Origin: Cucumis sativus
Lineage: Eukaryota > Streptophyta > Magnoliopsida > Cucurbitales > Cucurbitaceae
Direction of reading: 5' to 3'
DNA: 64,000 nucleotides
NCBI RefSeq assembly: GCF_000004075.3
Contig: NC_026657.2
Coordinates: 13,020,001 to 13,084,000, forward strand
Positions 24,885 to 36,595 of the stretch are shown in pieces. Position numbers and translations under genes: made by a program. The notes under the pieces were generated by a model, which saw only the letters and a list, made by a program, of their open reading frames with translations, did not search any database and was not told the origin of the DNA. Every line of letters starts with the position of its first letter. Positions within the stretch are counted from its first letter, which is position 1.

Positions 24885-25420
24885 TTGCTTCCTTAAAGAA
24901 GGGGTTCTTTATCTTAGGGGAACCTAAGATTCATGGGTGAAGTGAAGGGAGTTAGCTTATGTGAAGAAAAGACAACAACATTGAAAAGAGTTCTCATACA
25001 CGTTGTTGAAGCCAAAGTGTGCACCACTAATTAACCACTCTTATGGGTAGCCTAAGCATGTGGAAAGTGAGAGGATGTCACACGCAGGGGGAGCCTAAGT
25101 ACATTTGAGATGAAGTCTTACCTCTAGAAAGAGCTTAGGTGATCAATGAGTTGAGCTCTAGGTGAGTTCGAGTATTGCAGACAAGTATGACATTGTAAAT
25201 TGCTTGGCTCTTTAATATTAGTGAATTATCCTTTATGGACACACTGCTCCCAAGATGTAGTTGGTTTATTATCGAACTAGATCATTGAATTCTACATCTC
25301 TTTATATGTTCACTTGTTTTTTATATTTTCTTATTACAATTGTTTGTTCTTTCTATTTGACACTCATAATTCTATGGCAAGTCACCTCAGTGCTTATGTT
25401 CCTGTTTACAATATAGTTAA
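24885..25420 (+). mobile_element. Probable LTR-retrotransposon LTR relic
   Basis: This block is less AT-rich than its flanks. It has phrases typical of plant LTR/R regions: reiterated AGCCTAAG/ACCTAAG, CACACGCAGGGGGAGCCTAAG, and then TGCTCCCAAGATGTAGTTGG followed by a CGAACTAGATC-type tail and pyrimidine-rich DNA. No coding domain or target duplication was found, so the ends are approximate and the class is inferred. Confidence 0.4.
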
Positions 25421-25424
25421 ATAC

Positions 25425-25960
25425 TTCCTTTAACTTTAACATTTTTAATGAAAAAAATGTATCAACTAAGTTCACTTTATCACTCATAAAGTATATAAAA
25501 AAATGTATCAATTAAAATGATGATAAATTATTAACTTTTGTATTGGAACGGAATTGTGAAGTATACCAACAATGGAAAAAACGATTGAATTGAAATTATT
25601 AAGAAAAAAATATACAAAAAATATTATAAATAAAAAAGAATATTTGAATATAAACAAGCACGTTAACTGATATTACGTTTCAATCTCGCAAACAAATCAA
25701 ATCCATTAGGTAAAGTAAAATTTAAAAAGATCAATAAATTAATAAAATTTTAATTAAGGGGCTTGATTAAATGAATAATTGGGGTAGTAAAGTCAGCAAT
25801 TGTGATAATGGTTGGAAGTTTAAAGAAATAAAAAATAGGGAAAGAAAGGGGGAAAATAAAATGTTATGATATGATATTTGGAGAATTGAATTGAGAGATA
25901 GAGAAGCATGTCATGTCTCATCTCAAATATCTCATCTTATGCTATTCTTTCTTCACAAAA
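25425..25960. other. Upstream region of the CrRLK1L gene
   Basis: AT-rich DNA without a gene lies here, changing near 25900 to the less AT-rich leader region of the receptor kinase. No strong TATA box is seen. Confidence 0.4.
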
Positions 25961-25964
25961 TATG

Positions 25965-26003
25965 CGCTACAACTACAACTACAACTACAACTACAACTAC
26001 AAC
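25965..26003. repeat. CTACAA hexanucleotide microsatellite
   Basis: About six head-to-tail CTACAA units lie in the probable 5' leader of the receptor kinase, followed downstream by a CT-rich leader (26040-26190). Confidence 0.9.
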
Positions 26004-26202
26004 GTATACATGAACAACTGTCAAAGTTGTTATTTAAATTCTTCTTTCTTTTCTACTCCTTCAATTTCTCCATATTTTCATTTTTCACTCCTCCCTCTCA
26101 CTTTCCCTCTCTCTCTCTCCATTTCCATCTTCCACACTAATCCAACCCATTTCCCTTTTAAAGCTAACCTTCTTCTTTCTCTCCAACTCTCCGGCGCCTC
26201 CC

Positions 26203-28686
26203 ATGGCCATCTTCACATCCCTCTTTCTTCCTTTTCTTTTTCTCTTCCTTCCTTTTCTTTCCTCTGATTTTGTTCCCTCTGACATTTACCTTCTCAGCTG
26301 CGGCTCATCTTCCAATTCCTCTTTCTTTAATCGCATCTTCGTCGCCGATTCATTGAAACCCGCCTCCGACTTTCTCGCCGCCGGTAAATCGGTGGCGCTT
26401 TCCGATCGAAACCCACCTCCGGATTCTCCTTCTTTGTATCATACAGCCAGAGTTTTCACCAGGGTCTCAAGCTACAAGTTCAACATCAAGAAGAACGGTA
26501 CTCACTTCCTGCGGTTTCATCTTTCGCCATTTTCGTCGCCGGCTTTCGCTTTACATTCTGCAAATTTCACTATTTCGGCTAATGGGGTTTTTCTTTCTAC
26601 TATTTCTCACGTTAACGATTCTGTAATTAAAGAGTTTATGGTGAGAATTGACACCAACGTGCTTGAAATCGAGTTCCAACCAGCTTCGAGTTCGAGTTTT
26701 GGATTCGCGAATGCAATCGAGGTATTTTCAGCTCCTAAAGAACTCATTACCGATAATGGAGCTAAGCTTGTGGATTCTGATGGAGGTCGAGAATATTACA
26801 AGCTCACATCGCAGATTTTGGAAACCAAATACAGAATTAACGTTGGGGGTCCCAAATTGACTCCATTCAACGACACTTTATGGAGAACTTGGGTGCCCGA
26901 TGAGCCTTATCTGGCTTTAAAGTCGGCGGCAAAGCTCGCTTCAACTTTTCACACTCCGAACTATGAGCCCGGCGGCCCCACCAGGGAGGTCGCGCCGGAC
27001 ATCGTTTATATGACGGCGCAGCAGATGAACAAGGACTACTCAATTTCGGGTGCAAAATTTAACCTCACCTGGAACTTTCCATTGGACTCTAATGGCGTGA
27101 ATCACTTGGTTCGCTTGCATTTCTGCGATTTTGTTAGTTCCGCTCTTAATCAATTATATTTCAATGTGTATATCAATGGCTATCCCGCATATAGGGACTT
27201 GGATTTGTCATCTTTGTCCCTTCAGCTTTCAACTCCCTTTTATATTGATTTCATTGTGGATTCTGGTAGTTCTGGGGATGTTCAAATTAGTGTTGGACCG
27301 TCTGATCTGAGCAGTTCTTTGAGATATAATGCGATCTTAAATGGAGCAGAGATCATGGAAATGGTGAACTCTAAGGTTTTGTTTACAGAAATTGAGAAAA
27401 GGAAAAGAAATTTGTGGGTTATTGTAGGTCCTGTTGTTGGTGGATTTATTGGTTTGTGTTTGATCGTTGCTGCAATTGTTGCTTTCGGATGCAAGAGGAG
27501 GAAGAAACGGAAGCCGAAGCGGGCAGAGAGCGCAGGCTGGACTTCAGTTCAAGCGTATGGAGGAGGCAGTTCTGATAGTAAATTATCAAGAGGATCAACT
27601 CTTGCATCTTTTGGGCCAAATGGATACCACAGCTTGAAGATCCCCTTCAGTGAAATTCAGTCAGCAACAAACAATTTTGACAAGAGTTTGATAATTGGTT
27701 CGGGCGGATTTGGGATGGTTTACAAAGGGGTTCTTCGGGACAATATAAAGGTTGCTGTGAAGAGAGGTGTGCCGGGATCACGGCAGGGCCTTCCTGAATT
27801 CCACACAGAGATTGCTATCTTGTCGAAGATTCGACATCACCATCTTGTTTCGCTTGTTGGATACTGTGAAGAACAGTCAGAAATGATACTGGTTTACGAA
27901 TATATGGAGAAAGGTCCGTTGAAAAAGCAGTTGTATGGCTCGGTTGTGTCACCATTGTCGTGGAAACAAAGGCTCGAAATCTGCATTGGTGCAGCTAGAG
28001 GTCTACACTACCTCCACACTGGTTTTGCACAGGGAATCATCCACCGTGATATCAAGTCGACCAACATTTTGCTGGATGAGAATTATGTTGCTAAAGTTGC
28101 TGATTTTGGTCTTTCGAGATCAGGGCCTCGTCTTGACGAGACACATGTTAGTACTGGAGTAAAAGGCAGCTTCGGGTATCTAGATCCAGAGTACTTTCGA
28201 AGACAACAACTCACTGACAAGTCAGACGTGTATTCATTTGGAGTAGTACTCTTTGAAGTTCTTTGTGCTAGGCCTGCAGTTGATCCATTGCTTGCTAGGG
28301 AACAAGTAAATCTCGCCGAGTGGGCTCTGCATTGGCAACGAAAAGGGATGCTTGAAAAGATTGTGGATCCACATTTGGTCGGGCAAATTAATCCGAATTC
28401 ATTAAAGAAATATGGAGAAACAGCAGAAAAATGTTTGGCTGACTATGGTATTGACAGGCCAACAATGGGGGATGTCTTATGGAATTTGGAATACGTTCTT
28501 CAACTACAAATCGGGCCATCAAATGAACCATCAGAACCTGTGGACATCGACGACTCCGACTTTCCAACATCCACAGCTATTCATCCAAGCAACATGAGGA
28601 GACATTCAGAAGAAGGTACTGATAATTTTTCAGACATAAGTACAACCAAAGTTTTCTCTCAGTTGCTTACTAATGATGGAAGATAG
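26203..28686 (+). CDS. CrRLK1L (malectin-like) receptor kinase, At5g24010-like
   Basis: A single-exon frame of 827 residues with a strong start context (CCCATGGCC). Order: signal peptide (1 to about 22), malectin-like ectodomain (about 30-385, with GGPKLTPFNDTLWRTW), one transmembrane helix (about 405-428), a basic KRRKKRKPKR stop-transfer and a Ser/Thr kinase. Kinase landmarks are GSGGFGMV (499-506), VAVK with Lys520, HRDIKSTN with Asp616, and DFG (634-636) followed by LSRSGP. All catalytic residues are present, and the RD type suggests an active kinase. CrRLK1L receptors such as FERONIA and THESEUS1 sit at the plasma membrane and sense wall status and RALF peptides. Length, lack of introns and neighbours point to the At5g24010 branch, whose ligand I do not know. 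Confidence 0.95.
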   Translation: MAIFTSLFLPFLFLFLPFLSSDFVPSDIYLLSCGSSSNSSFFNRIFVADSLKPASDFLAAGKSVALSDRNPPPDSPSLYHTARVFTRVSSYKFNIKKNGTHFLRFHLSPFSSPAFALHSANFTISANGVFLSTISHVNDSVIKEFMVRIDTNVLEIEFQPASSSSFGFANAIEVFSAPKELITDNGAKLVDSDGGREYYKLTSQILETKYRINVGGPKLTPFNDTLWRTWVPDEPYLALKSAAKLASTFHTPNYEPGGPTREVAPDIVYMTAQQMNKDYSISGAKFNLTWNFPLDSNGVNHLVRLHFCDFVSSALNQLYFNVYINGYPAYRDLDLSSLSLQLSTPFYIDFIVDSGSSGDVQISVGPSDLSSSLRYNAILNGAEIMEMVNSKVLFTEIEKRKRNLWVIVGPVVGGFIGLCLIVAAIVAFGCKRRKKRKPKRAESAGWTSVQAYGGGSSDSKLSRGSTLASFGPNGYHSLKIPFSEIQSATNNFDKSLIIGSGGFGMVYKGVLRDNIKVAVKRGVPGSRQGLPEFHTEIAILSKIRHHHLVSLVGYCEEQSEMILVYEYMEKGPLKKQLYGSVVSPLSWKQRLEICIGAARGLHYLHTGFAQGIIHRDIKSTNILLDENYVAKVADFGLSRSGPRLDETHVSTGVKGSFGYLDPEYFRRQQLTDKSDVYSFGVVLFEVLCARPAVDPLLAREQVNLAEWALHWQRKGMLEKIVDPHLVGQINPNSLKKYGETAEKCLADYGIDRPTMGDVLWNLEYVLQLQIGPSNEPSEPVDIDDSDFPTSTAIHPSNMRRHSEEGTDNFSDISTTKVFSQLLTNDGR

Positions 28687-31030
28687 CTTATTAGCTTTAT
28701 GGTGGGTTCTAAAAAACAGAAGAAGTTTCCAAAATTACAATCTCAATAGTTATGTTCCTTTTCTTACAACATATTCAGAAATAGGGTACTTACATTATAC
28801 TGTAGAAAAACCTACACCCAGGCCTTCTTACTAATGTTCTTCTCAAGAACATACATTTTTTTTTTGCCATAATGTTGTGGATTCTAGAGTATTGTAAAGT
28901 TATCTCAAATTTAACAGGAAATTGTAATTTATAACTTAGTTGTGTTTGGTAATCCCTCTTTTTCTTTTCTTTTTAGTTTAACTATGGACTTATCTAGTTG
29001 ACCATCTGATTTCTATTTTATAGATTCATTGGGTTAAGCGCAAAGCCCTCTAATTCTATTTTTAAAACTGTTTTCTAATGTTGTGATCTTTATATTATCA
29101 AACAGAGTTCGAAATTATTATGTTTGGCGTTGCTAAACTACTGTGTGTGTGAATGCATTATCTTGCCTTTTCTTTTTTTAATGAGATTTTAAATAATTCA
29201 AAGAAGAAAAAAATCTGAATCCAAAGCTACATGTCGAGTTAATTAATTAGGGTGTTCTACATGTCGTTTGTGGGAGATGAAAAGAAAAAAGGAAACTTGG
29301 AGTGGATATGAGACCGTGGCCTCTTTCTTCATCTTTTCTTTTCTGTTGGGAATCTTTTGGTTGTGACCCAAAGTTGATGTTACCTCCTCTATCATAACTT
29401 ATAACTCTTTTCAATAAACTTCTCTCTAAATATTTATAATCTTAACAAAATATTATAATTTATTTCTGATAAATTAAAATACACTACAAATAAAATATAA
29501 TATAATAAATAAATACTATATATAGTATAGTCTATCACAATCCATGGTCGACAAGTACCCCTATATTCTAAGTGAAAATCAATCTATCACAATGTTTACT
29601 ATTTTCTTTTAAACTAAAATAATTTATACTTTAAACACATACTATTATAATCCAAACTAAAATAATCTACATTTCAAACACAAGTTATTGTAATCTAATT
29701 GTAGTATTTATCTACAACTACAATAATCAACTCCTAATATCAAACATTCTCCATGGACTTATATATGTATTCAATAATAAAATAGAAGAAATTAAAATGT
29801 TAAAGATTATTGTAGGATTTAAGCTATGTGATTTATTTATATAATAGTGTTAGTTGATAACAAAGGTTACTAAATTTGAAGATAGATTATTCAACTACTA
29901 ATGGTTGAAATTTTAATTATTATACTTTTTAGATTAATCAAGTATATGTATTCATAAACTTGAATGATGTGGACAATGTCTTATCTTTGCAAACTAATTT
30001 CATTAGCAAGATGGACTCCTCCTTTGGGGAAAATGCCAAAAATTTCTCAACCTTTTTTCAAATTGGAGAAACAGTAGTTGTCAATCTTTCCCTTCATGTG
30101 AGCTTAAGCACACAAAACGATAAATGAAAGAAAACTATTTTGAGATATGAAAGGAAATTAAATATTCAAGTCTTTTAGTGGAAATAAATACAATCTCTAA
30201 TTTTGAACATTATTGTATGAGTTATATTTATTTAAACATTGTATTTTTTTTTGTCATCCCTTCCTTAACTCAAAAATAATTAGATAAATCGTAACAATCC
30301 TCCGTAGATTGGGATAATAGTTACAATTATACTTTTCAACTTTCGTGGATTAAAATTAAACCCTAAATTTGTATACGTGTTAAAATTGTATTATTAAACT
30401 TATAATAAGTTTAACTATAGAGATTAAACTTGTACATAATAAAATCAAATACTCAAACTTGTATACAAGTGTTATAATTTTATTTTACATTTATATAAGT
30501 TTGAGGTAGCTAAATATTTAAAATTGAAAATTTAAGAATATAATTATAACTACAAATATATTTTAAACGTATATGCATATATGTACGCATTAAAGAATGG
30601 ATATTTTATATAATTATTATGTAACAAAATTAAAAGAGCCAATAGGTTGTCTATTGTTTAGTGCGTAATTACCTAGTTGATTTGATTTTGAGCCACATTG
30701 GTGAAAAGTTCAATTGTTTATTTTGACCCATCACCAAAATTAAAATATTTTTGGTTAAAAAAATTACATAATTATTATAAATATAGTAAAATATCAAAAT
30801 TTATTTGTTGCATATTTATAGAAATTGAACGAAAATGTAAAAGAAATATGGGAAGATTATTTACTCTCCATCTTAAATGACATCAACTCGGTCTTTCCTT
30901 TACCTTAACACGTTTTAGATGTGAATTGTTAATGAAAACTTAAGAAAATAAAAAAGAATAAAAATATTATTTTATTTCATTTAAGCAATAAAAAGAAAAA
31001 GAATTGAATGGATGAATGGATGGAGAAGAG
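28687..31030. other. 3' flank and AT-rich intergenic DNA
   Basis: The first few hundred bases are probably the receptor kinase 3' untranslated region. After that only AT-rich sequence is seen, with no supported gene. Confidence 0.5.
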
Positions 31031-31071
31031 TGATAGTGAGGAGTGAGTGAATGGTTAATGAAAGCAATAGA

Positions 31072-31092
31072 CCACGTGGGGACCCACTTGTC
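31072..31092. promoter_or_regulatory. G-box and TCP-type site upstream of the deSI gene
   Basis: A perfect CCACGTGG palindrome (31072-31079) is followed within a few bases by GGACCCAC, a match to the class I TCP core GGNCCCAC. They lie about 770 nt upstream of the deSI start codon. Function is inferred from motifs alone. Confidence 0.4.
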
Positions 31093-31148
31093 CAAGCCAT
31101 TTCAGACAACGCCCTTTCCCTTCCTTATGTCCATTGTCCATCATCATC

Positions 31149-31190
31149 ACTCATCGCCCATCGCCCATCGCCCATCGCCCATCGCCCCAT
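31149..31190. repeat. 7-bp CCCATCG minisatellite
   Basis: About five tandem CCCATCG units lie in the promoter or leader region of the deSI-like gene. Confidence 0.9.
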
Positions 31191-31848
31191 CCATCTTGCT
31201 ACCTGGCACCGACTGCCACGCCAGCTGTGCTTTAGTTTCCCCCATTTCTTGTAATTTCACACACCCTTCCCCCGACCCCAATTTCGTAATCATACCTTTC
31301 TCCTCAATCATTTCGGGTAACAAAATTGAAAACCCAAATATTTTCATTAAATTAATTTCTTTATTTACTTTCAACATTTTTTAAAATCCTTCATTCCAAT
31401 CGGAAATCCAATACTGTGTTTCTTCTGTCTGTTCGAAAACTCAATCTCAATTTTCCATTTTCCAATTTCCAATTCGCTTTTTTGGACTCCAAGAAGGAAT
31501 CAGAAACAAATATTTTTGGTTTTCGAGTCAAGAAATTTTTGAAATCTCAACACAACCCCCACACACACCAAATCATCATCATAGTGAAGTAAAATAGATG
31601 ACCGTGGCTGAAAGGTTGTTTCGATTCAATCAAACAATTTCATACAACTCTTTTCCTCCAACTCTCACAAACATTCATTGCATTCATTTCCACAATTAAG
31701 CTTCAGGGGGGGAAAACGCTCGCTGATTTAGGGTTAGGTTTTTTTTTTTTTTTTTTTTTCAATTTCTCAAAGAAGAGTAGGCAGAGGCAGAGGAAGAGGA
31801 AGACTAGGTTTACGGGTTAGGGTTCTGGTTTTGCGTTTTTCTTGAAAA

Positions 31849-34695
31849 ATGACTGACGTGATACTGCATATATACGACGTTACGAATAGCGGATCAGATA
31901 AGACCAACAATACAATTGTTAATATCAACAAGATCTTCAAGGATGGAATTGGTCTAGGCGGTATCTTCCATAGCGCTGTTCAGGTTTCTCGCTTTCTCCT
32001 TTGTTTTTCATTTTCCTTTTTTTCTACGTATTTCCACGTTTATGTAGAGTTAGTAATGACTATTTCGATTGTTTTGTAATATTGTTTACCTTAGATTTTA
32101 TCTCCCGTATGTTTTTCAGTTTAAGATGAACAATTGGTATCTTCATTGGTTTACATTGGCGGGAGCATCTGCTTAATGATCCAGTAGTATTATTTTGTGT
32201 TGCTCTGATTCAGGTTGATATTGTCGTCTTTAGTAGCTTAAGACTTTTGAGAGATTTTGCTCCTTTTATCTTTTCAGTTTGAAATGGTTCTTGTTCGGGA
32301 GATATTGGACTCTCCCCGGACCTTATAACTCGATCCTATTTGGTTCTTTCTACATTGTGATATAGCGTTACTAGTTCTATCTCTACTTAAGGAATGTGGA
32401 ATTTTATGCATTACATTGTTTATTCACTTTTCCGCTCATGTTTCAATCCTATTCTGGCCATGGATAATCACAGATTTTACTCTGAAGTTCTGCACGGCAA
32501 TGATATTTTCCAAGTTATTTGTTATTTCGTCTGCTTAACTTCAACAGTTGTGGTGTTTTTACATAAGTATGTCATTACTGTCAAACGAACTACAAGGCAG
32601 ATGAAGCTTTCAGTTTCATTGTGTTGCTCATTGCCGATCATATTTTCCTACCCATAACTTCCCTACATAGAGTTGTGTTTCTAAAGATTGAACAAAGTGT
32701 TGGATTAATTGTGTTATGCACTACAGGTTTATGGAGATGATGAATGGTCCTTTGGGTTTTGCGAGCAAGGAACTGGAGTTTTCAGTTGCCCCTCTGGACA
32801 GAATCCAATGTACACATATCGTGAAAGTATTAACCTTGGGAGAACAAACTGTTCAATTTTCAAGGTTAACCAGATTTTAAGAGAGCTTAGTAGAGAGTGG
32901 CCTGGAAGTTCTTATGACTTACTATCAAGGAACTGTAACCACTTTTGTGATCAGTTCTGTGAGATGCTCAATGTATCAAAGCTTCCAGGTAATGTTGTCT
33001 GAGTTCATACCATTATGATCTGTAATCATAACTCATAAGATCTTTGTTTTGAGACAATTTCTCTGTGCATTAATGTTAATCATAAGATCTGTAACTATGA
33101 TGTTTTATGGAGATAAACACAGAAATACTTTTAAACCTATTAGATTTGCTTGATTAACTTAACATGTTAGCCTTCCCACATTGGCCACTCAGTATATATC
33201 TGCATCACCTTGGTTTTAATATAATGTTTATAACGGTTCTACCTTTAAATGGAATCATTTATGTTGAAGAGTGGCCTAAATTGCTCTAAAGAGCTCACTG
33301 GGTATGACAATAATAAGTATATCATTGGTCTCTTTAAGATATTGAGGCACACGCTTAGGTCCGACCTAGTCTGAGGTTCAATTCCGCTGCACTGCAAACA
33401 GAACATTTTGAAGTCTCACAGAATCATAAAACATGCTACAATTTTACATCTTGTGGGGATCATTGGCTCATAACTGAGTTTAGGGCCTATTTGAAGCATA
33501 GATCTTATCAAACACATCTTCATTTTCTTGACATTTTATTTCTCTTTTAACTTTAGTTTTTCTTTATCACATTAACTCTTCTTTTCTCTTCTCTTCTGTG
33601 TCATAACTGAGTTTAGGGCCTAGTTGTTACCTTTTTCTAGTCTTTTCATACCCTTTTGACAATTGCTCGCCATTGATTTTCTTCTTTCCATACTTTTTGT
33701 TTTTGTCTTTAATCATAAGTGGTGAAAGGTGTGAAAACAGTGTGAAGTTTCAAGGATGTACTGGTTGTATGATTAAGAAATATATTTGATGAAGATCTGG
33801 ACTTGACAGTGATGTCATAGGATATAATAGTGGAGGTAGACTTGTAGAGACTATTTATTTCTAATTGAGATATTAGTTGCAAATACTTCGCAAGAGTTCA
33901 TGTGAAGACCGATGGGGAAAAGAATTGTGGGTGTGTGGGGGAGGACTTCTTTTTCCTTTATCTCAACTACAGGATGATGATTCTTTTTTCAGAGGAGAAC
34001 TCTGATGATGTTTATCTTGTTGTAGGTTGGGTTAATCGGTTTGCCAATGCTGGTGATGCTGCATTGGAAGTAGCTGGAAACACAGCAGTTCGTGTAAGAT
34101 TTTTACTTCATCATATATAACCGCATAACTGAACAATCATGCATCATTTTCTAAGGGAATTTTACCACAACTTGCATTGTATGCATATTGGCATATTTGA
34201 AGATGTTTTCTGTTATGTAATTTGGTCAATTTTTTTTGTTTCCATTCAACTTCCAATGTCTTAGATCTGTGTGATTTTGGTTTCTAAGATCCTAAAAGCT
34301 ATACAATTTAATAGAAAATTATAAACCACAAGCAAAGAGCTTGGTAATTATAAAATGTGATGAAATAATCGTGCTTCGTTGCATTTCCTATGTGGTGATT
34401 GCAGTTCAAACAAGCAAAGACAGAGATCATATCGGCCAGCAAAGTTGCATACCGTTTTCTTCTAGGGGCAACAAACAATGTCATGTCTTCTCCAGAGTCT
34501 ACTAGTAATTCAAATAGAGGTACTCCTAGATTTCAAGCCGCATGGTTTAAGAATCTCATCACTACTGGTGCGAAACCATCGAGTAGTTCAGAATTAGGAA
34601 ATCAAGTTGAAGGCACACAGCAGCAACAACAACAATGCAAAGCAAATGAAGATACACCAATGTTGCTCAATTCGCGATCACAACATGATATGTGA
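31849..34695 (+). CDS. deSI-like (PPPDE) thiol peptidase
   Basis: Four exons (31849-31983, 32727-32988, 34026-34093, 34405-34695) join in phase to give 251 residues. The PPPDE fold begins at the N-terminus (VILHIYDVTNSGS). The catalytic dyad is visible as His41 in GIFHSAVQ and Cys115 in SRNCNHFCDQF. The C-terminal third is a Ser/Gln-rich tail preceded by a conserved basic helix (FKQAKTEIISASKVAYRFLLG). PPPDE/deSI proteins are papain-like isopeptidases that remove SUMO or ubiquitin; in plants some act in SUMO signalling, but the substrate of this branch is unknown to me. The leader has a long T run (31739-31759). Intron 2 (about 1 kb) contains a 22-bp direct repeat. Confidence 0.92.
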
Positions 34696-35785
34696 AAGTG
34701 CATGTTGTTGTTTCTGGAATGTTGTTAGGTACAAGTGGAAGTCGTGTTGATGAACTTAGGTTTATTTGTTTGATTAAGTGTAAAATTTGATTTTTACTAC
34801 TGGAAAAGTATATTGATTTGTGTGGGTTTAGGGCACTGCCCCTTTGTTTTGCATCTGATGGTACCCTGTGCTACAAAGTCATTGCATAGGAAGTGGGCGA
34901 AAAGGTGTAAGGTTCGAATTTCTATAGAATTAGATATAATGCAACCGTTGCTTGAAGGTTATGTTTCTAAGGTGTAGCTGTGTGTTTACACCCCTTTTTT
35001 GTACTGACCATTAATGCTCTGTTCAAATACTGTCTGAGGTCGAAATCATCGACAAAATTGTGATTTATATGGATATTTCTAAAAAAAACATAGAACCAAA
35101 ATTTTAAAAGTAAATTTAAATTAATTAAATATACATTTTATATTATCACTCAAGTAAACATGATATCATTTATTTTATATCTATATATTAAGAGTATTTT
35201 TCCTTTTAATAATGAGAAAATAATATACGATCTCATATGGCATAAGATTTGACGATAAAAATCTATCGTTGATGTAAATATCGTTATTGCTAAAATTGCC
35301 ACACATTATCTTTTAATTTTCACGAGTAGATATCCGGAAAATCTCAGAAGTAAACAATTTAGGGACAAATAAATGACTGATGTAGGTGGAGCAAATGAAT
35401 CCCATCCCAAGCAGAAAAAGCAATCAAGTTAAAAAGTCATTGAAGCATTCATAACATTTCTATAATACAAATTCATATAAAACACAATTTAACAAGCCAC
35501 AGGACTAAGTAATTAATGATCTCAGTAAACAGGCTTGGCAAGAATGCATTAACTGCCTGCTGGGTATGCCCTTAGAGCACACACCAACACATCAACTGCA
35601 CAAGGTTGAATTTGAAAAGCTTTAGGGACTATAAGAACGACTCTGGGTACAAGATAACTTACAACATCCCCACAAAAACACGACATATCTCCCGAGTAAA
35701 CAGCAGGATTCAGGTCGACAATGAAGAGAGGCAAACAATTCTGCAAAACATGTACCAAACCGAATTTTAAATGGTTTGGGGTAAA
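34696..35785. other. Convergent 3' ends of the deSI and 216-residue protein genes
   Basis: Presumed 3' untranslated DNA of the plus-strand deSI gene (to about 35050) meets that of the minus-strand gene (from about 35450). On the minus strand an acceptor-like TGTTTTGCAG ends near 35742, just before a 62-codon open frame (to 35549). That frame could be a terminal exon or simply 3' untranslated sequence; the implied intron of about 53 nt is shorter than usual in plants. Confidence 0.4.
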
Positions 35786-36436
35786 TTAGATACCCCTTCG
35801 CATTCGGTTAAGGACATTCATTTCTTCATCCCCATCTACTGTTATCTGAAGTGATGAAACAGCCTGTGCCGCAATAATACCAGCAGAAATCTCACTAACA
35901 GCACCGTCAACTTGTTCGAAACATAATGTGTGGTGTTCTTCAGTGTAAGGTCCAGCTGAAACTGACCAGTAGTCATTCCTAAAACCATGCCACATTGATT
36001 CAAATCTATCGATATTAGAGGTCCAACCAGTCCCTTCAATGGAACATCTCCCAAACTCCTGCACTGGTAAGCCAGGTCTAGTAACATTCATTACGTGGTC
36101 GAACTGCCCAGGGCACTCCCAAGGGTTGAGATCGTCGTTCTTAAGAAGAATCTTGTATGAGTCATCCGAATCTTCACCAATCAGGACATGCAAAGCAACA
36201 GCTTCAGCAATGGCAGCACCTTCTTCATCTAGCCTTTGTTGCTCTTCCTTCTTCATTTGTTTTTTCTTTTCAAGTTCAGATATAATAGCTGCTGAAGTGG
36301 CAAGGGCTTTTTCTAACCGCCTTTTTTTCTTTTCAGCTTGTTTCTGACGATCCAACTCATCCTTCACCTGCTTCTTTTTTGCTTTCTTCACCATAGGTTG
36401 TCCTTTATTACCCATACTAGCCACAAAACTAGCCAT
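35786..36436 (-). CDS. Conserved-looking lysine-rich coiled-coil protein, unknown function
   Basis: An uninterrupted frame of 216 residues, with a TAG stop two codons upstream of the ATG in the same frame. Residues about 15-75 are extremely rich in Lys, Glu, Gln and Arg and should form a coiled coil. The remainder is globular-looking with aromatic-rich phrases (NPWECPGQFDHVMN, GTGWTSNIDRFESMWHGF, NDYWSVSAGPYTEEHHT). I do not recognise the family. Codon use and composition argue for a real gene. Non-coding leader exons probably lie upstream: one ending at the donor at 38160, and an exon-like block starting at 36862 on the minus strand. Confidence 0.75.
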   Translation of the reverse strand: MASFVASMGNKGQPMVKKAKKKQVKDELDRQKQAEKKKRRLEKALATSAAIISELEKKKQMKKEEQQRLDEEGAAIAEAVALHVLIGEDSDDSYKILLKNDDLNPWECPGQFDHVMNVTRPGLPVQEFGRCSIEGTGWTSNIDRFESMWHGFRNDYWSVSAGPYTEEHHTLCFEQVDGAVSEISAGIIAAQAVSSLQITVDGDEEMNVLNRMRRGI

Positions 36437-36595
36437 ATCTAACTAATCTTTTCAATCTCTTTTTTTCAAAGAACTAGTTGTAAGTATTATATATATCCTC
36501 GTAATTGTTTTCCCATCCTTTCATCATGATACTGTAAATCTATAGTGGATCACTTTATTAAAATCTACTATATTATTTTACTACTATCCTAAACA

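Noticed and set aside
31043-31384. 113-codon frame rich in His, Pro and Ser
   Set aside because: It reads through the CCCATCG minisatellite in the deSI promoter/leader; its pattern comes from the repeat.
32394-32657. 87-codon frame in deSI intron 1
   Set aside because: It lies wholly between well-supported exons of the same strand and matches no family.
33330-33420. tRNA-like phrase GGTTCAATTCC in deSI intron 2
   Set aside because: No matching acceptor stem, D-arm or anticodon arm could be placed upstream at tRNA spacing.
34905-34925. AGGTTCGAATTTC resembling a tRNA T-loop
   Set aside because: The flanks do not fold into a cloverleaf, and it lies in the probable deSI 3' flank.
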